From contig NZ_JAAVUY010000024.1 of the NCBI RefSeq assembly GCF_018449695.1, positions 1-64,000 of the forward strand: a stretch of 64,000 nucleotides of DNA. The letters are read 5' to 3'. Of this stretch, positions 17,572-25,720 are shown piece by piece. The translations under genes were made by a program, and so were the position numbers. The DNA comes from Bradyrhizobium sp. dw_411 (GTDB lineage Bacteria; Pseudomonadota; Alphaproteobacteria; Rhizobiales; Xanthobacteraceae). The notes below the pieces were generated by a model. That model worked only from the letters and a program-made list of their open reading frames with translations. It ran no database searches and was not told where the DNA came from. Each line of letters opens with the position of its first letter. The first letter of the stretch is position 1.

Positions 17572-18132
17572 CGGCAGAACGTTATCTGGCCTTCAAACAA
17601 GATGGATTTAGGGCTGCCCGGCTCGCCTGGTTTCTCTGATCGGCCTCCGAACGGCCTTCGAGCAATCTTGGAGCAATCTTGGGCCTGAAATCGAGGGCAG
17701 CCGGGCGAATGGAACTTCGCGGATATTGTCAGGGAAATCTCTCTGAATTCACAATGGAAGGGGCCGTGTCTCCGACCGTTTCTGGCCATTCCTTGCCCGC
17801 TCTGTGGGTTGTCCTGCAAGGGTGCGTTATTGTTGACAGGACCAATTTATTTGTACATTTGTACAACAACGAGGTTGGGCGCTGCCCGTCGAACAAGGTT
17901 CGCCGCTTGAGGTGTCATGATACCAAGAATTGTTTCTTGGTTGCTGCGACAACCGAAGCGTCGCCGGACCTGTCGGGGCGGTGCGCAGGTCACGCCCATC
18001 GTCGCGATTGACAATGCCGCGGGCTTGAGACGCCATGCCGCGCCCAGACACGGCTGAAAAATCCGGGTTAGGGTGAGGCAAAGGGCCGGGGGACTCGGCT
18101 CAATATGTGAGACCGATCAGGGGAGGGTGTGG
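17572..18132. promoter_or_regulatory. Palindrome-rich upstream region of the liv operon
   Basis: This 561-base gap has no credible gene. It holds a TTGACA -35-like box at 17833-17838, a perfect TTGTAC-N4-GTACAA inverted repeat at 17851-17866, a near-perfect GGTGTCATGATACC palindrome at 17911-17924 and a perfect CCAAGAA-TTGT-TTCTTGG repeat at 17923-17940. Together they look like a multi-operator control region about 190-300 bases before livK. The GntR-like shape of the first repeat suggests a repressor; the factor is not identified. Confidence 0.5.
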
Positions 18133-19326
18133 ATGTTCGTTTCTAAAAAATTATTGTCGCGGACCGCGGCCGGAATGGCTGCGGCGGGCGTGCTCGCCCT
18201 TGCAGCGGCGCTGTCGCCTGCCAGCGCGCAGGAGAGCGTCAAGATTGGCCTGATCCTGCCGATGACCGGCGGCCAGGCCTCGACCGGCAAGCAAATCGAT
18301 AACGCGATCAAGCTGTACATGCAGCAGCATGGCGACACCGTCGCCGGCAAGAAGATCGAAGTGATTCTCAAGGACGACGCGGCATTGCCCGACAATACCA
18401 AGCGTCTCGCCCAGGAATTGATCGTCAATGACAAGGTCAATGTGATCGCGGGCTTCGGCGTGACGCCGGCTGCGCTGGCGGCGGCGCCGCTGGCGACGCA
18501 GGGCAAGATCCCCGAGGTCGTGATGGCGGCCGGCACCTCGATCATCACCGAGCGCTCGCCCTACATCGTGCGCACCAGCTTCACGCTGGCGCAATCCTCC
18601 ACCATCATCGCCGACTGGGCGGTCAAGAACGGCATCAAGAAGGTCGCGACGCTGACTTCGGACTACGCGCCGGGCAATGACGCGCTGAATTTTTTCAAGG
18701 AGCATTTTACAGCCGGCGGCGGCGAAATCGTCGAAGAGGTCAAGGTGCCCCTGGCCAACCCCGACTTCGCGCCGTTCCTGCAGCGCATGAAGGACGCCAA
18801 GCCCGACGCGATGTTCGTGTTCGTTCCGGCCGGGCAGGGCGGCAATTTCATGAAGCAATATGCCGAGCGCGGGCTCGACAAATCAGGCATCAAGGTGATC
18901 GGCCCCGGCGACGTGACCGACGATGATCTGCTCAACAACATGGGCGACGCGGTGCTTGGCACCGTGACCGCGCATATCTACTCGGCCGCGCATCCCTCCG
19001 CGATGAACAAGGAATTCGTCGCCGCCTACAAGAAGGCTTTCGGCTCGCGCCCGGGCTTCATGGCGGTCAGTGGTTATGACGGCATCAACCTGATCTATGA
19101 AGCGCTGAAGAAGACCGGTGGCAAGACCGAGGGCGACGCGCTGGTCGAAGCCATGAAGGGCATGAAATGGGAAAGCCCGCGCGGGCCTATTTCGATTGAT
19201 CCGGAAACCCGCGACATCGTGCAGAATGTCTACATCCGCAAGGTCGAGAAGGCCGACGGCGAACTCTACAATGTCGAGTTCCAGACTTTCGAGGCCGTCA
19301 AGGATTCCGGCAAGACGAAGAAATGA
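18133..19326 (+). CDS. livK: Branched-chain-type ABC transporter substrate-binding protein
   Basis: Periplasmic receptor of a Liv/HAAT importer. The ATG at 18133 has GGGGAGGG upstream and starts a clear signal peptide (FVSKKLLSRTAAGMAAAG ... SPASAQ, about 29 residues). The mature protein opens with ESVKIGLILPMTGGQASTGKQ, the Peripla_BP_6 signature, and is 397 residues long. The ligand may be an amino acid, amide or aromatic acid; family members in Rhodopseudomonas and Bradyrhizobium bind aromatic acids. It is separated from the permease gene by a palindromic repeat that may set its higher expression. Confidence 0.9.
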   Translation: MFVSKKLLSRTAAGMAAAGVLALAAALSPASAQESVKIGLILPMTGGQASTGKQIDNAIKLYMQQHGDTVAGKKIEVILKDDAALPDNTKRLAQELIVNDKVNVIAGFGVTPAALAAAPLATQGKIPEVVMAAGTSIITERSPYIVRTSFTLAQSSTIIADWAVKNGIKKVATLTSDYAPGNDALNFFKEHFTAGGGEIVEEVKVPLANPDFAPFLQRMKDAKPDAMFVFVPAGQGGNFMKQYAERGLDKSGIKVIGPGDVTDDDLLNNMGDAVLGTVTAHIYSAAHPSAMNKEFVAAYKKAFGSRPGFMAVSGYDGINLIYEALKKTGGKTEGDALVEAMKGMKWESPRGPISIDPETRDIVQNVYIRKVEKADGELYNVEFQTFEAVKDSGKTKK

Positions 19327-19344
19327 GGGCTGATCTAACAGCAG

Positions 19345-19453
19345 GCCTCATCCTGAGGAGCCCGCCTCTTGCGGGCGTCTCGAAGGATGAAGCCGTGTCG
19401 AACGGGTGTCCTCGTGCTTCGAGACGGCCCTGCGGGCCTCCTCAGCATGAGGG
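19345..19453. repeat. Palindromic repeat inside the liv operon
   Basis: Two hairpins of the CCTCATCCTGAGGAG...TCTCGAAGGATG family lie between livK and livH, in the transcript if the genes are co-transcribed. REP-like hairpins in such gaps can stabilise the upstream binding-protein message; here that is inference from position. Confidence 0.75.
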
Positions 19454-19462
19454 CTTTTCTCG

Positions 19463-20332
19463 ATGACCACGCTCCTCACCATCCTGTTCGACGGCGTCGC
19501 CTACGGCATGTTGCTGTTCGTGCTGGCGTCGGGGCTTGCGGTGACGCTGGGGCTGATGAACTTCGTCAATCTGGCGCATGGCGCGTTCGCGATGACCGGC
19601 GGCTATGTCTGTGCCGTACTGGTCAACCAGGCCGGCTGGCCGTTCTTTGCGGCGCTGCCGCTGGCGTTTGTGGTTAGCGCCATTATTGGCGTGGTGCTGG
19701 AGCGGGCGCTGTATCAGCACCTCTACACAAGAAGCCATCTCGATCAGGTGCTGTTCAGCATCGGACTGGTGTTCATGTCGGTGGCCGCGGTCGATTACAT
19801 CATGGGATCGTCGCGAATTTTCATCAAGCTGCCGGCCGCCCTGGAGGGGCAAATCGATTTCTTCGGCATCGGCATCGGCCGCTACCGGCTGATGATCATC
19901 GTGATCTGCGGACTTCTGACCGCGGCGTTGCAATTGATATTGGCGCGCACGCGGTTCGGCAGCCGGTTGCGCGCGGCGGTCGACGATCCGCGCGCCGCCA
20001 GCGGGCTTGGCATCAACGTGCCGCAGGTGTTCGCCTTCACCTTTGCGTTCGGCTGCGGCCTTGCGGGACTTGGCGGCGCGCTCAGCGCGGAAATTCTCGG
20101 GCTCGACCCGTACTTTCCGCTGAAGTTCATGATCTACTTCCTGATCGTGGTCACCGTAGGCGGCTCTTCCAGCATCACCGGGCCGTTCCTGGCGTCGCTG
20201 TTGCTCGGGATCGGCGATGTCGCCGGAAAATACTATGTGCCTAAAATGGGTCCGTTCGTGATCTACACCATCATGATCGTGATCCTGATCTGGCGTCCGA
20301 ACGGCCTGTTCGGCCGCAGCGCGACCCGGTGA
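19463..20332 (+). CDS. livH: Branched-chain-type ABC transporter permease (LivH)
   Basis: A 289-residue inner-membrane permease with about eight hydrophobic segments; FDGVAYGMLLFVLASGLAV at the N-terminus and GLMNFVNLAHGAFAMTGGY are typical of LivH. Its C-terminal IWRPNGLFG is the usual LivH end. It pairs with LivM and overlaps that gene's GTG by four bases. Confidence 0.92.
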   Translation: MTTLLTILFDGVAYGMLLFVLASGLAVTLGLMNFVNLAHGAFAMTGGYVCAVLVNQAGWPFFAALPLAFVVSAIIGVVLERALYQHLYTRSHLDQVLFSIGLVFMSVAAVDYIMGSSRIFIKLPAALEGQIDFFGIGIGRYRLMIIVICGLLTAALQLILARTRFGSRLRAAVDDPRAASGLGINVPQVFAFTFAFGCGLAGLGGALSAEILGLDPYFPLKFMIYFLIVVTVGGSSSITGPFLASLLLGIGDVAGKYYVPKMGPFVIYTIMIVILIWRPNGLFGRSATR

Positions 20333-21372
20333 GTGCGGTCATGAGCGCGCCCTCCGATGTCGGACAAGTCGCCAGGCTGCACGCACGCTGGCACTGGAGC
20401 GAGATCGCGTTCTGGATTCTGACGATTGCCTGCGCGTTCCTGTTTCCCTCCCGCTTTCTGATCATGACCGACATCGTGCGGCTGGCGTTGTTCGCGCTGT
20501 CGCTCGATCTCATTCTCGGCTACGCCGGCATCGTGTCGCTTGGCCATGCGGCGTTCTTCGGCGTGGGCGCCTATTGCGCGGGATTGCTGTCGTTGCATGG
20601 CATCATCAACGAGCCGGTGATCGCGCTCATTGTCGCTGGTCTCGCCGCCACCTTGATCGGCTTTCTCACGAGCTTCCTCGTCATCCGCGGTGTCGATCTC
20701 ACGCGGTTGATGGTGACGCTCGGGATCGCGCTGCTGCTGGAGGCGCTGGCTGAACGCTTCTCCAACATCACCGGTGGCACCGATGGACTGCAAGGCATCG
20801 AGATGCAGCCCATTCTCGGTGTCTTTGCCTTCGACATGTTCGGCAAGGTCGGCTTCTTTTATTCGCTCGCGGTATTATTCGCATTGTTTCTGCTGGCGCG
20901 GCGGATCGTGCATTCGCCGTTCGGCCTGTCGCTTCGCGCGATCAAGAACAACCCGCTGCGGGCTGCTGCGATCGGCGTCCCCGTCAACCGCCGCCTGATC
21001 GCGGTCTATACGCTGGCGGCGTTCTATGCCGGGATTGCTGGCGCGCTGTTCACCCAGACCACCGCACTGGCCTCGCTCGATGTATTTTCGTTCGAGCGCT
21101 CGGCCGATCTGATGCTGGTATTGGTGATCGGCGGCACCGGTTATCTCTATGGCGGGCTGATCGGCGCCGTCGTGTTCAAGATGCTGCAGGAGTTCTTCTC
21201 GAGCCTGACGCCGCAATATTGGCAATTCTGGATCGGCCTCGTGCTGGTCGTAATCGTATTGCTTGGCCGCGACCGCCTGCATCGCTGGGCGCTGTGGTTG
21301 CCGAACTTGATCGTCAAACAGTTCGGCGGCGCCAAATCCGTCGTCGCCGTTTCCGAAAGCGATGCGCCATGA
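20329..21372 (+). CDS. livM: Branched-chain-type ABC transporter permease (LivM)
   Basis: A 347-residue permease with about ten membrane segments and the LivM signature region GYAGIVSLGHAAFFGVGAY; SLRAIKNNPLRAAAIGV is the cytoplasmic loop that contacts the ATPases. The GTG at 20329 overlaps the livH stop; an ATG at 20341 is an alternative. It forms the translocation channel with LivH. Confidence 0.92.
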   Translation: MSAVMSAPSDVGQVARLHARWHWSEIAFWILTIACAFLFPSRFLIMTDIVRLALFALSLDLILGYAGIVSLGHAAFFGVGAYCAGLLSLHGIINEPVIALIVAGLAATLIGFLTSFLVIRGVDLTRLMVTLGIALLLEALAERFSNITGGTDGLQGIEMQPILGVFAFDMFGKVGFFYSLAVLFALFLLARRIVHSPFGLSLRAIKNNPLRAAAIGVPVNRRLIAVYTLAAFYAGIAGALFTQTTALASLDVFSFERSADLMLVLVIGGTGYLYGGLIGAVVFKMLQEFFSSLTPQYWQFWIGLVLVVIVLLGRDRLHRWALWLPNLIVKQFGGAKSVVAVSESDAP

Positions 21373-22121
21373 CGATCGCGCTGGAAACCAGGGGACTGGA
21401 GAAACAATTTGGCGGCCTCAAGGTCACGCGCGATCTGTCGCTCAAGATCGAGCAGGGCGCCCGCCACGCGTTGATCGGCCCCAACGGCGCCGGCAAGACC
21501 ACCGTGATTAATCTTCTGACCGGTGTGCTCAAGCCCAATGCCGGACGCATTCTGCTGGAAGATCACGACATCACCGATTTGCCGGTGCATCGCCGCGTGC
21601 TGCGCGGCCTGTCGCGCACTTTCCAGATCAACCAGCTCTACCCCGATTTGACGCCGATCGAGACCATTGGCCTTGCGGTGGCGGAACGGCTGGGTAGGGG
21701 GGCCGACTGGTGGCGGGTGATGGGTACGCGCGACGACGTCAATGACGAGATCGCGGAGAATCTCAAGCGTTTCCATCTGCTCGATGTGATGAACGAGCGC
21801 ACCGCGACGTTACCTTACGGAAAGCAGCGCCTGCTCGAAATCGCGGTCGCGATCGCGACCAAACCACGCGTGCTGCTGCTCGACGAGCCCGCCGCCGGTG
21901 TTCCCGAAAGCGAACGCCACGATATTCTCGCCGCTGTGGCCGCGCTGCCGCGCGACGTCACGGTGCTGCTGATCGAGCACGACATGGATCTGGTGTTCTC
22001 CTTTGCGGATCGCATTTCGGTGTTGGTCGCGGGCGCGCTGCTGGTCGAGGGCGCGCCGGACGAAGTCGCGCGCGATCCCCGGGTGAAGGCGGTCTATCTC
22101 GGCGAGGCCGCCGATGTCTGA
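21369..22121 (+). CDS. livG: Branched-chain-type ABC transporter ATPase (LivG)
   Basis: A 250-residue ATPase starting at the ATG at 21369, which overlaps the livM stop (ATGA). Walker A GPNGAGKTT, the LivG-type signature LPYGKQRLLEIAVA and Walker B VLLLDEPAAG are intact, followed by LIEHDMDLVF. It overlaps livF by eight bases. It energises the importer together with LivF. Confidence 0.92.
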   Translation: MTIALETRGLEKQFGGLKVTRDLSLKIEQGARHALIGPNGAGKTTVINLLTGVLKPNAGRILLEDHDITDLPVHRRVLRGLSRTFQINQLYPDLTPIETIGLAVAERLGRGADWWRVMGTRDDVNDEIAENLKRFHLLDVMNERTATLPYGKQRLLEIAVAIATKPRVLLLDEPAAGVPESERHDILAAVAALPRDVTVLLIEHDMDLVFSFADRISVLVAGALLVEGAPDEVARDPRVKAVYLGEAADV

Positions 22122-22827
22122 TTTGCTCACCATCGAGGGCTTGCGCGCCGGATACGGCGAGGCGGTTGTCTTGCCCGGCATGACGCTGCGGTTGCCGGAG
22201 AGCCAGGTGCTGGCGTTGCTCGGCCGCAATGGCACGGGCAAGACCACGCTGATCAATTCGATCGTCGGGGTGACCCGGCGTTTCGGCGGCACCGTCAGCC
22301 TCGGCGGTCTGGACATCACGCGGATGCGGCCGGACCAGCGGGCGAGGGCGGGCATCGGCTGGGTGCCGCAGGAGCGCAATATTTTCCGCTCGCTCACCGT
22401 CGAGGAGAACATGACCGCGGTCGCGCAGCCGGGGCCCTGGAGCGTCGCGAAGATCTACGAGATGTTTCCGCGGCTGAAGGAACGCCGCAACAATTTCGGC
22501 AACCAGTTGTCCGGCGGCGAACAGCAGATGCTGGCGATCGGCCGCGCGCTGACGCTTAATCCGAAAGTGCTGCTCCTGGACGAGCCGACCGAAGGTCTGG
22601 CGCCGATCATCGTCGAAGAACTGCTTAAAGCGCTCGGCACCATCACCCGGGCGGGCGGCATCTGCTCAATTATTGTCGAGCAGAATGCCCAAAAGATTCT
22701 GGGGCTCGCGGACCGTGCTGTGATATTGGAGCGCGGAGCGATCGTTCACGACGCGGCCAGCGCCACGCTGAGGGCCGATCCGGCGGCACTTGAGCGGTTT
22801 CTGGGCGTGGCTGCGAAGGTGGTATGA
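22114..22827 (+). CDS. livF: Branched-chain-type ABC transporter ATPase (LivF)
   Basis: A 237-residue ATPase with Walker A GRNGTGKTT, the canonical signature LSGGEQQMLAIGRAL and Walker B VLLLDEPTEGLAP, the LivF diagnostic. It ends the four-gene membrane/ATPase block. The next gene, the MetE-like one, follows after a palindromic repeat and may or may not be co-transcribed. Confidence 0.93.
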   Translation: MSDLLTIEGLRAGYGEAVVLPGMTLRLPESQVLALLGRNGTGKTTLINSIVGVTRRFGGTVSLGGLDITRMRPDQRARAGIGWVPQERNIFRSLTVEENMTAVAQPGPWSVAKIYEMFPRLKERRNNFGNQLSGGEQQMLAIGRALTLNPKVLLLDEPTEGLAPIIVEELLKALGTITRAGGICSIIVEQNAQKILGLADRAVILERGAIVHDAASATLRADPAALERFLGVAAKVV

Positions 22828-22832
22828 TTTTT

Positions 22833-22913
22833 CGTCATTCCGGGGCGCGCGTGAGCGCGAACCCGGAATCTCGAGATTCCGGGTCTGGTCCTTCGGACCA
22901 TCCCGGAATGACG
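22833..22913. repeat. Palindromic repeat, GTCATTCCGGG...CCCGGAATGAC family
   Basis: The ends CGTCATTCCGG and CCGGAATGACG are inverted, and an inner AATCTCGAGATT forms a perfect palindrome. A homologous element lies at 49688-49769. It separates livF from the MetE-like gene. Confidence 0.8.
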
Positions 22914-22939
22914 TTGGGAATTCTCAGGGAGTAGAAACC

Positions 22940-24058
22940 ATGCAAAGAACAAAAGCCCCTTTCCGCGCCGATGAAGTCGGCAGTCTTTTGCGCCCAGCGA
23001 AAATCAAGGAGGCGCGCGCCAAACTTGAGAAAGGTGAGATTTCAGCCGACGACCTGCGCAAGGTCGAGGATATGGAAATCGAAAAAATCGTGCACCGGCA
23101 GGCTTCGGTCGGATTGAAGCTCGCGACCGACGGCGAATTCCGCCGCTCGTGGTGGCATTTCGACTTTCTGTCCAAGCTGACCGGCGCCGAAATGTTTCAC
23201 CCCGACGAGGGCATCCAGTTCACCGGCATCCAGACCCGGCACGAAGCGGTGCGCGTGATCGGCAAGCTGGATTTCCCCGACGATCATCCGATGCTCGCGC
23301 ATTTCAAGTTTCTCAAGAAGCAGTGCGACATCGCGCATGTGACGCCGAAGATGACGATCCCCTCGCCGGCGGTGCTGCATTTCCGTGGCGGCCGCAAGTC
23401 GATCTCGAAAGAGGTCTATCCCAACATCGAGGTGTTGTTCGAGGATCTCGCCAAGACCTATCGCAAGGCGGTCAAGGCGTTCTACGACGCCGGTTGTCGT
23501 TACCTGCAGTTCGACGACACCGTGTGGGCCTATCTCTGCTCGCAGGACGAGCTCAACAAGGTGCGGGCACGCGGTGAAGATGCCGATCATCTGCAGGAGA
23601 TTTACGCCCGCATCATCAATTACGCGATCGCCGAGCGGCCCGCCGACATGACCATCACCACGCATGTCTGCCGCGGCAATTTCCGCTCGACCTGGATTTC
23701 ATCCGGCGGCTATGAGCCTGTGGCGGAGACCCTGCTGGCCGGCACCAATTACGATGGCTACTTCCTCGAATATGATTCCGAACGCGCCGGTGGTTTCGAA
23801 CCGCTGCGCTATTTGCCCCAGGGCAACAAGGTCGTGGTGGTCGGCGTCATCACCTCCAAAAGCGGCGCGCTCGAGAAAAAGGACGACATCAAGCGCCGGC
23901 TGGAGGAAGCCTCCAAATACGCGCCGCTGGATCAGCTCGCGGTCTCGCCGCAATGCGGCTTCGCCTCCACCGAAGAAGGCAACATCCTCACGGAAGATGA
24001 GCAGTGGGCCAAGCTGAAGCTCGCGGTCGATGTCGCGAACGAGGTGTGGGGGAAGTAA
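22940..24058 (+). CDS. MetE C-terminal-like zinc-dependent methyltransferase family protein
   Basis: The ATG at 22940 has AGGGAG eight bases upstream; the frame further upstream runs through the repeat and is not used. The 372-residue protein resembles the catalytic half of cobalamin-independent methionine synthase (YxjG/YxjH type), with FRADEVGSLLRP at the start and the zinc ligands His242, Cys244 (THVCRGN) and Cys339 (PQCGF). It lacks the N-terminal half of full MetE. Relatives include epoxyalkane-coenzyme M transferases, so the thiol acceptor and alkyl donor are uncertain. Its place after a Liv importer suggests it acts on the imported compound or its product; that is inference. Confidence 0.82.
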   Translation: MQRTKAPFRADEVGSLLRPAKIKEARAKLEKGEISADDLRKVEDMEIEKIVHRQASVGLKLATDGEFRRSWWHFDFLSKLTGAEMFHPDEGIQFTGIQTRHEAVRVIGKLDFPDDHPMLAHFKFLKKQCDIAHVTPKMTIPSPAVLHFRGGRKSISKEVYPNIEVLFEDLAKTYRKAVKAFYDAGCRYLQFDDTVWAYLCSQDELNKVRARGEDADHLQEIYARIINYAIAERPADMTITTHVCRGNFRSTWISSGGYEPVAETLLAGTNYDGYFLEYDSERAGGFEPLRYLPQGNKVVVVGVITSKSGALEKKDDIKRRLEEASKYAPLDQLAVSPQCGFASTEEGNILTEDEQWAKLKLAVDVANEVWGK

Positions 24059-24092
24059 TTCACCCAACGGCGAGGTCGCGCAACGAACTCCG

Positions 24093-24195
24093 GCCTCATC
24101 CTGAGGAGCGCGCACTTGCGCGCGTCTCGAAGGATGGCTGCAGGCAGAGTGCCAGATGATTCGAGACGCGCGCGAGCGCGCTCCTCACCATGAGG
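24093..24195. repeat. Palindromic repeat, CCTCATCCTGAGGA family
   Basis: Two hairpins, CCTCATCCTGAGGAGCGCGC...TCTCGAAGGATGG and TTCGAGACGCGCG...CTCCTCACCATGAGG, lie between the convergent MetE-like and MFS genes. Nearly the same two-unit arrangement is repeated at 27169-27275. Confidence 0.8.
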
Positions 24196-24265
24196 GTTAC
24201 TTATTCGCGGCTTGCTACAGCACATTCTCGCCCTTGTCCGCGCCTCATCAGCGGTCTATCGCCAC

Positions 24266-25543
24266 CTATTCCGCGAGCGAAACACGGGGCGATCTTCTCA
24301 TCAGAAGCATGATGAGCGCGGAAAGGGAAAACACCAGGATGCCGCCCATCAAAGCCGGCATATACGTCCCCGAGGTGTCTCGGACATGTCCCGTCAGGAT
24401 ACTGCCAATTCCGCTGCCTGCAGCAAAGAACGCCAGTTCACTGCCGTAGATCGCACCATAGGAGCGCAATCCGAAATATCGCGCCACCAGGAACGGCAAA
24501 ATATCGATTTCAGCACCGGCCGAAAATCCGATTAACGCGGCGGACATCGCCGTCGTCGCAATTGGCGAAATAGGTTGGAGAAGCAGCAGGCCGCAGACCA
24601 GAGTCGGAACAAAGAGCGCGGCAGAAGAAACGACAATCGGATCGAAGCGGTCAAGAAGAGTTCCGATGAATATACGCCCGCACAGCATCGAGAGCCCAAT
24701 GATGGCGAACATCCGTCCGGCGACGACCGGCTGTACGCCGGAGTCGATCGCGAGCGGAACGAAGTGAACGAGAAACGAGCCCATCCCCAGCACCGAGAGA
24801 AATATGCTGCTTCCGATGATCCAGAACTTTGGATCGTGGGTTGCTTCAGAGAAGCTGGCCCCGCTCGTCTCGATAGGTGCCTCTCCGGCATTTGCGATTT
24901 CGCTGTCGTGGCGTTCCTTGAAAAACAGGAAAGCGACAGGGATTGTCAGCAAGGATACAGCGCCAAGCGCGAGATACCCGGATCTCCATCCGAAGTCCGC
25001 GATGACGACGCCGAGCGTCAAGGGAGCAAGCAGTGCTGCGAAAGCTGTCCCCGTCAACGCGAGGCCGAGTGCCTGACCGCGATTGCGCTCAAAAAACGTG
25101 CCGACGGCGCGGGTCCATACGATCCCGCTTGTTCCGACCGCACCAACAGACATCACAAACCAGATGCCGTAATAGAGCGTCAATGAAGCATTCATCGCTG
25201 CGAGTGCGCAAAAACCAAGCGTCAGCGACATTAAAGAGGCAAGCGCGACGCGTCTAACGCCGAACCTGTCGCATAACCCGCCGATAAAGGGAGCCGCGCA
25301 AATCGTTGCCAGATTAATACAAGTCGACGCGCCCGATATCTGTGCGCGCGTCCAACCCAGATCGGCGTGAAGCGGCGCCATGAACAGGCCGATCGTCAAG
25401 ATAGGCAACCCAAGCAGACCAACACCAACGCCGAGCGCAGACGTCATGATGACGAGGCAGCCGTCGCGACCACCTTCCGCTACCAAACGATTTAAGAATT
25501 TTCCGATGTAGCCTGCGCGCGCGATCCGAGATTCAGCATTCAC
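24266..25543 (-). CDS. Major facilitator superfamily transporter
   Basis: A 425-residue carrier with about twelve hydrophobic segments and the MFS loop GGLCDRFGVRRVALAS between segments 2 and 3. I chose the GTG at 25543, which has GGAG eight bases upstream; the longer ATG at 25597 would lie within the palindromic operator at 25591-25614. It resembles monocarboxylate/oxalate-formate-type MFS carriers. It is divergent from the UbiD-type decarboxylase gene, so uptake or efflux of an aromatic acid is likely. Confidence 0.82.
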   Translation of the reverse strand: MNAESRIARAGYIGKFLNRLVAEGGRDGCLVIMTSALGVGVGLLGLPILTIGLFMAPLHADLGWTRAQISGASTCINLATICAAPFIGGLCDRFGVRRVALASLMSLTLGFCALAAMNASLTLYYGIWFVMSVGAVGTSGIVWTRAVGTFFERNRGQALGLALTGTAFAALLAPLTLGVVIADFGWRSGYLALGAVSLLTIPVAFLFFKERHDSEIANAGEAPIETSGASFSEATHDPKFWIIGSSIFLSVLGMGSFLVHFVPLAIDSGVQPVVAGRMFAIIGLSMLCGRIFIGTLLDRFDPIVVSSAALFVPTLVCGLLLLQPISPIATTAMSAALIGFSAGAEIDILPFLVARYFGLRSYGAIYGSELAFFAAGSGIGSILTGHVRDTSGTYMPALMGGILVFSLSALIMLLMRRSPRVSLAE

Positions 25544-25590
25544 CGCAGGTGCTCCAGCGCGAGGCGTCCGCTTTGCCGCCCTGTGTTCCC

Positions 25591-25614
25591 GGTACATATA
25601 TATACATATTGTAG
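25591..25614. promoter_or_regulatory. Operator-like palindrome shared with the HpaB-type promoter
   Basis: Between the divergent MFS and UbiD genes lies GGTACAT followed by ATACATATTGTAG (25602-25614), a TACA-N3-TGTA inverted repeat. The promoter of the monooxygenase gene has GGTACAT followed by CTACATGCTGTAG at 30245-30271. The two 13-base cores match at 10 positions. The common pattern suggests one repressor for both promoters, with the local MarR protein the first candidate. Confidence 0.55.
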
Positions 25615-25720
25615 TTATGTGTTGGAGGTGTCAAGCATCCGAACAATAGCTTCATCTTGTATGTATTGTGGACTTCGACATAAGGTCAGTTCAGCGACTA
25701 TGCGTGCATTGGAGAGATAC

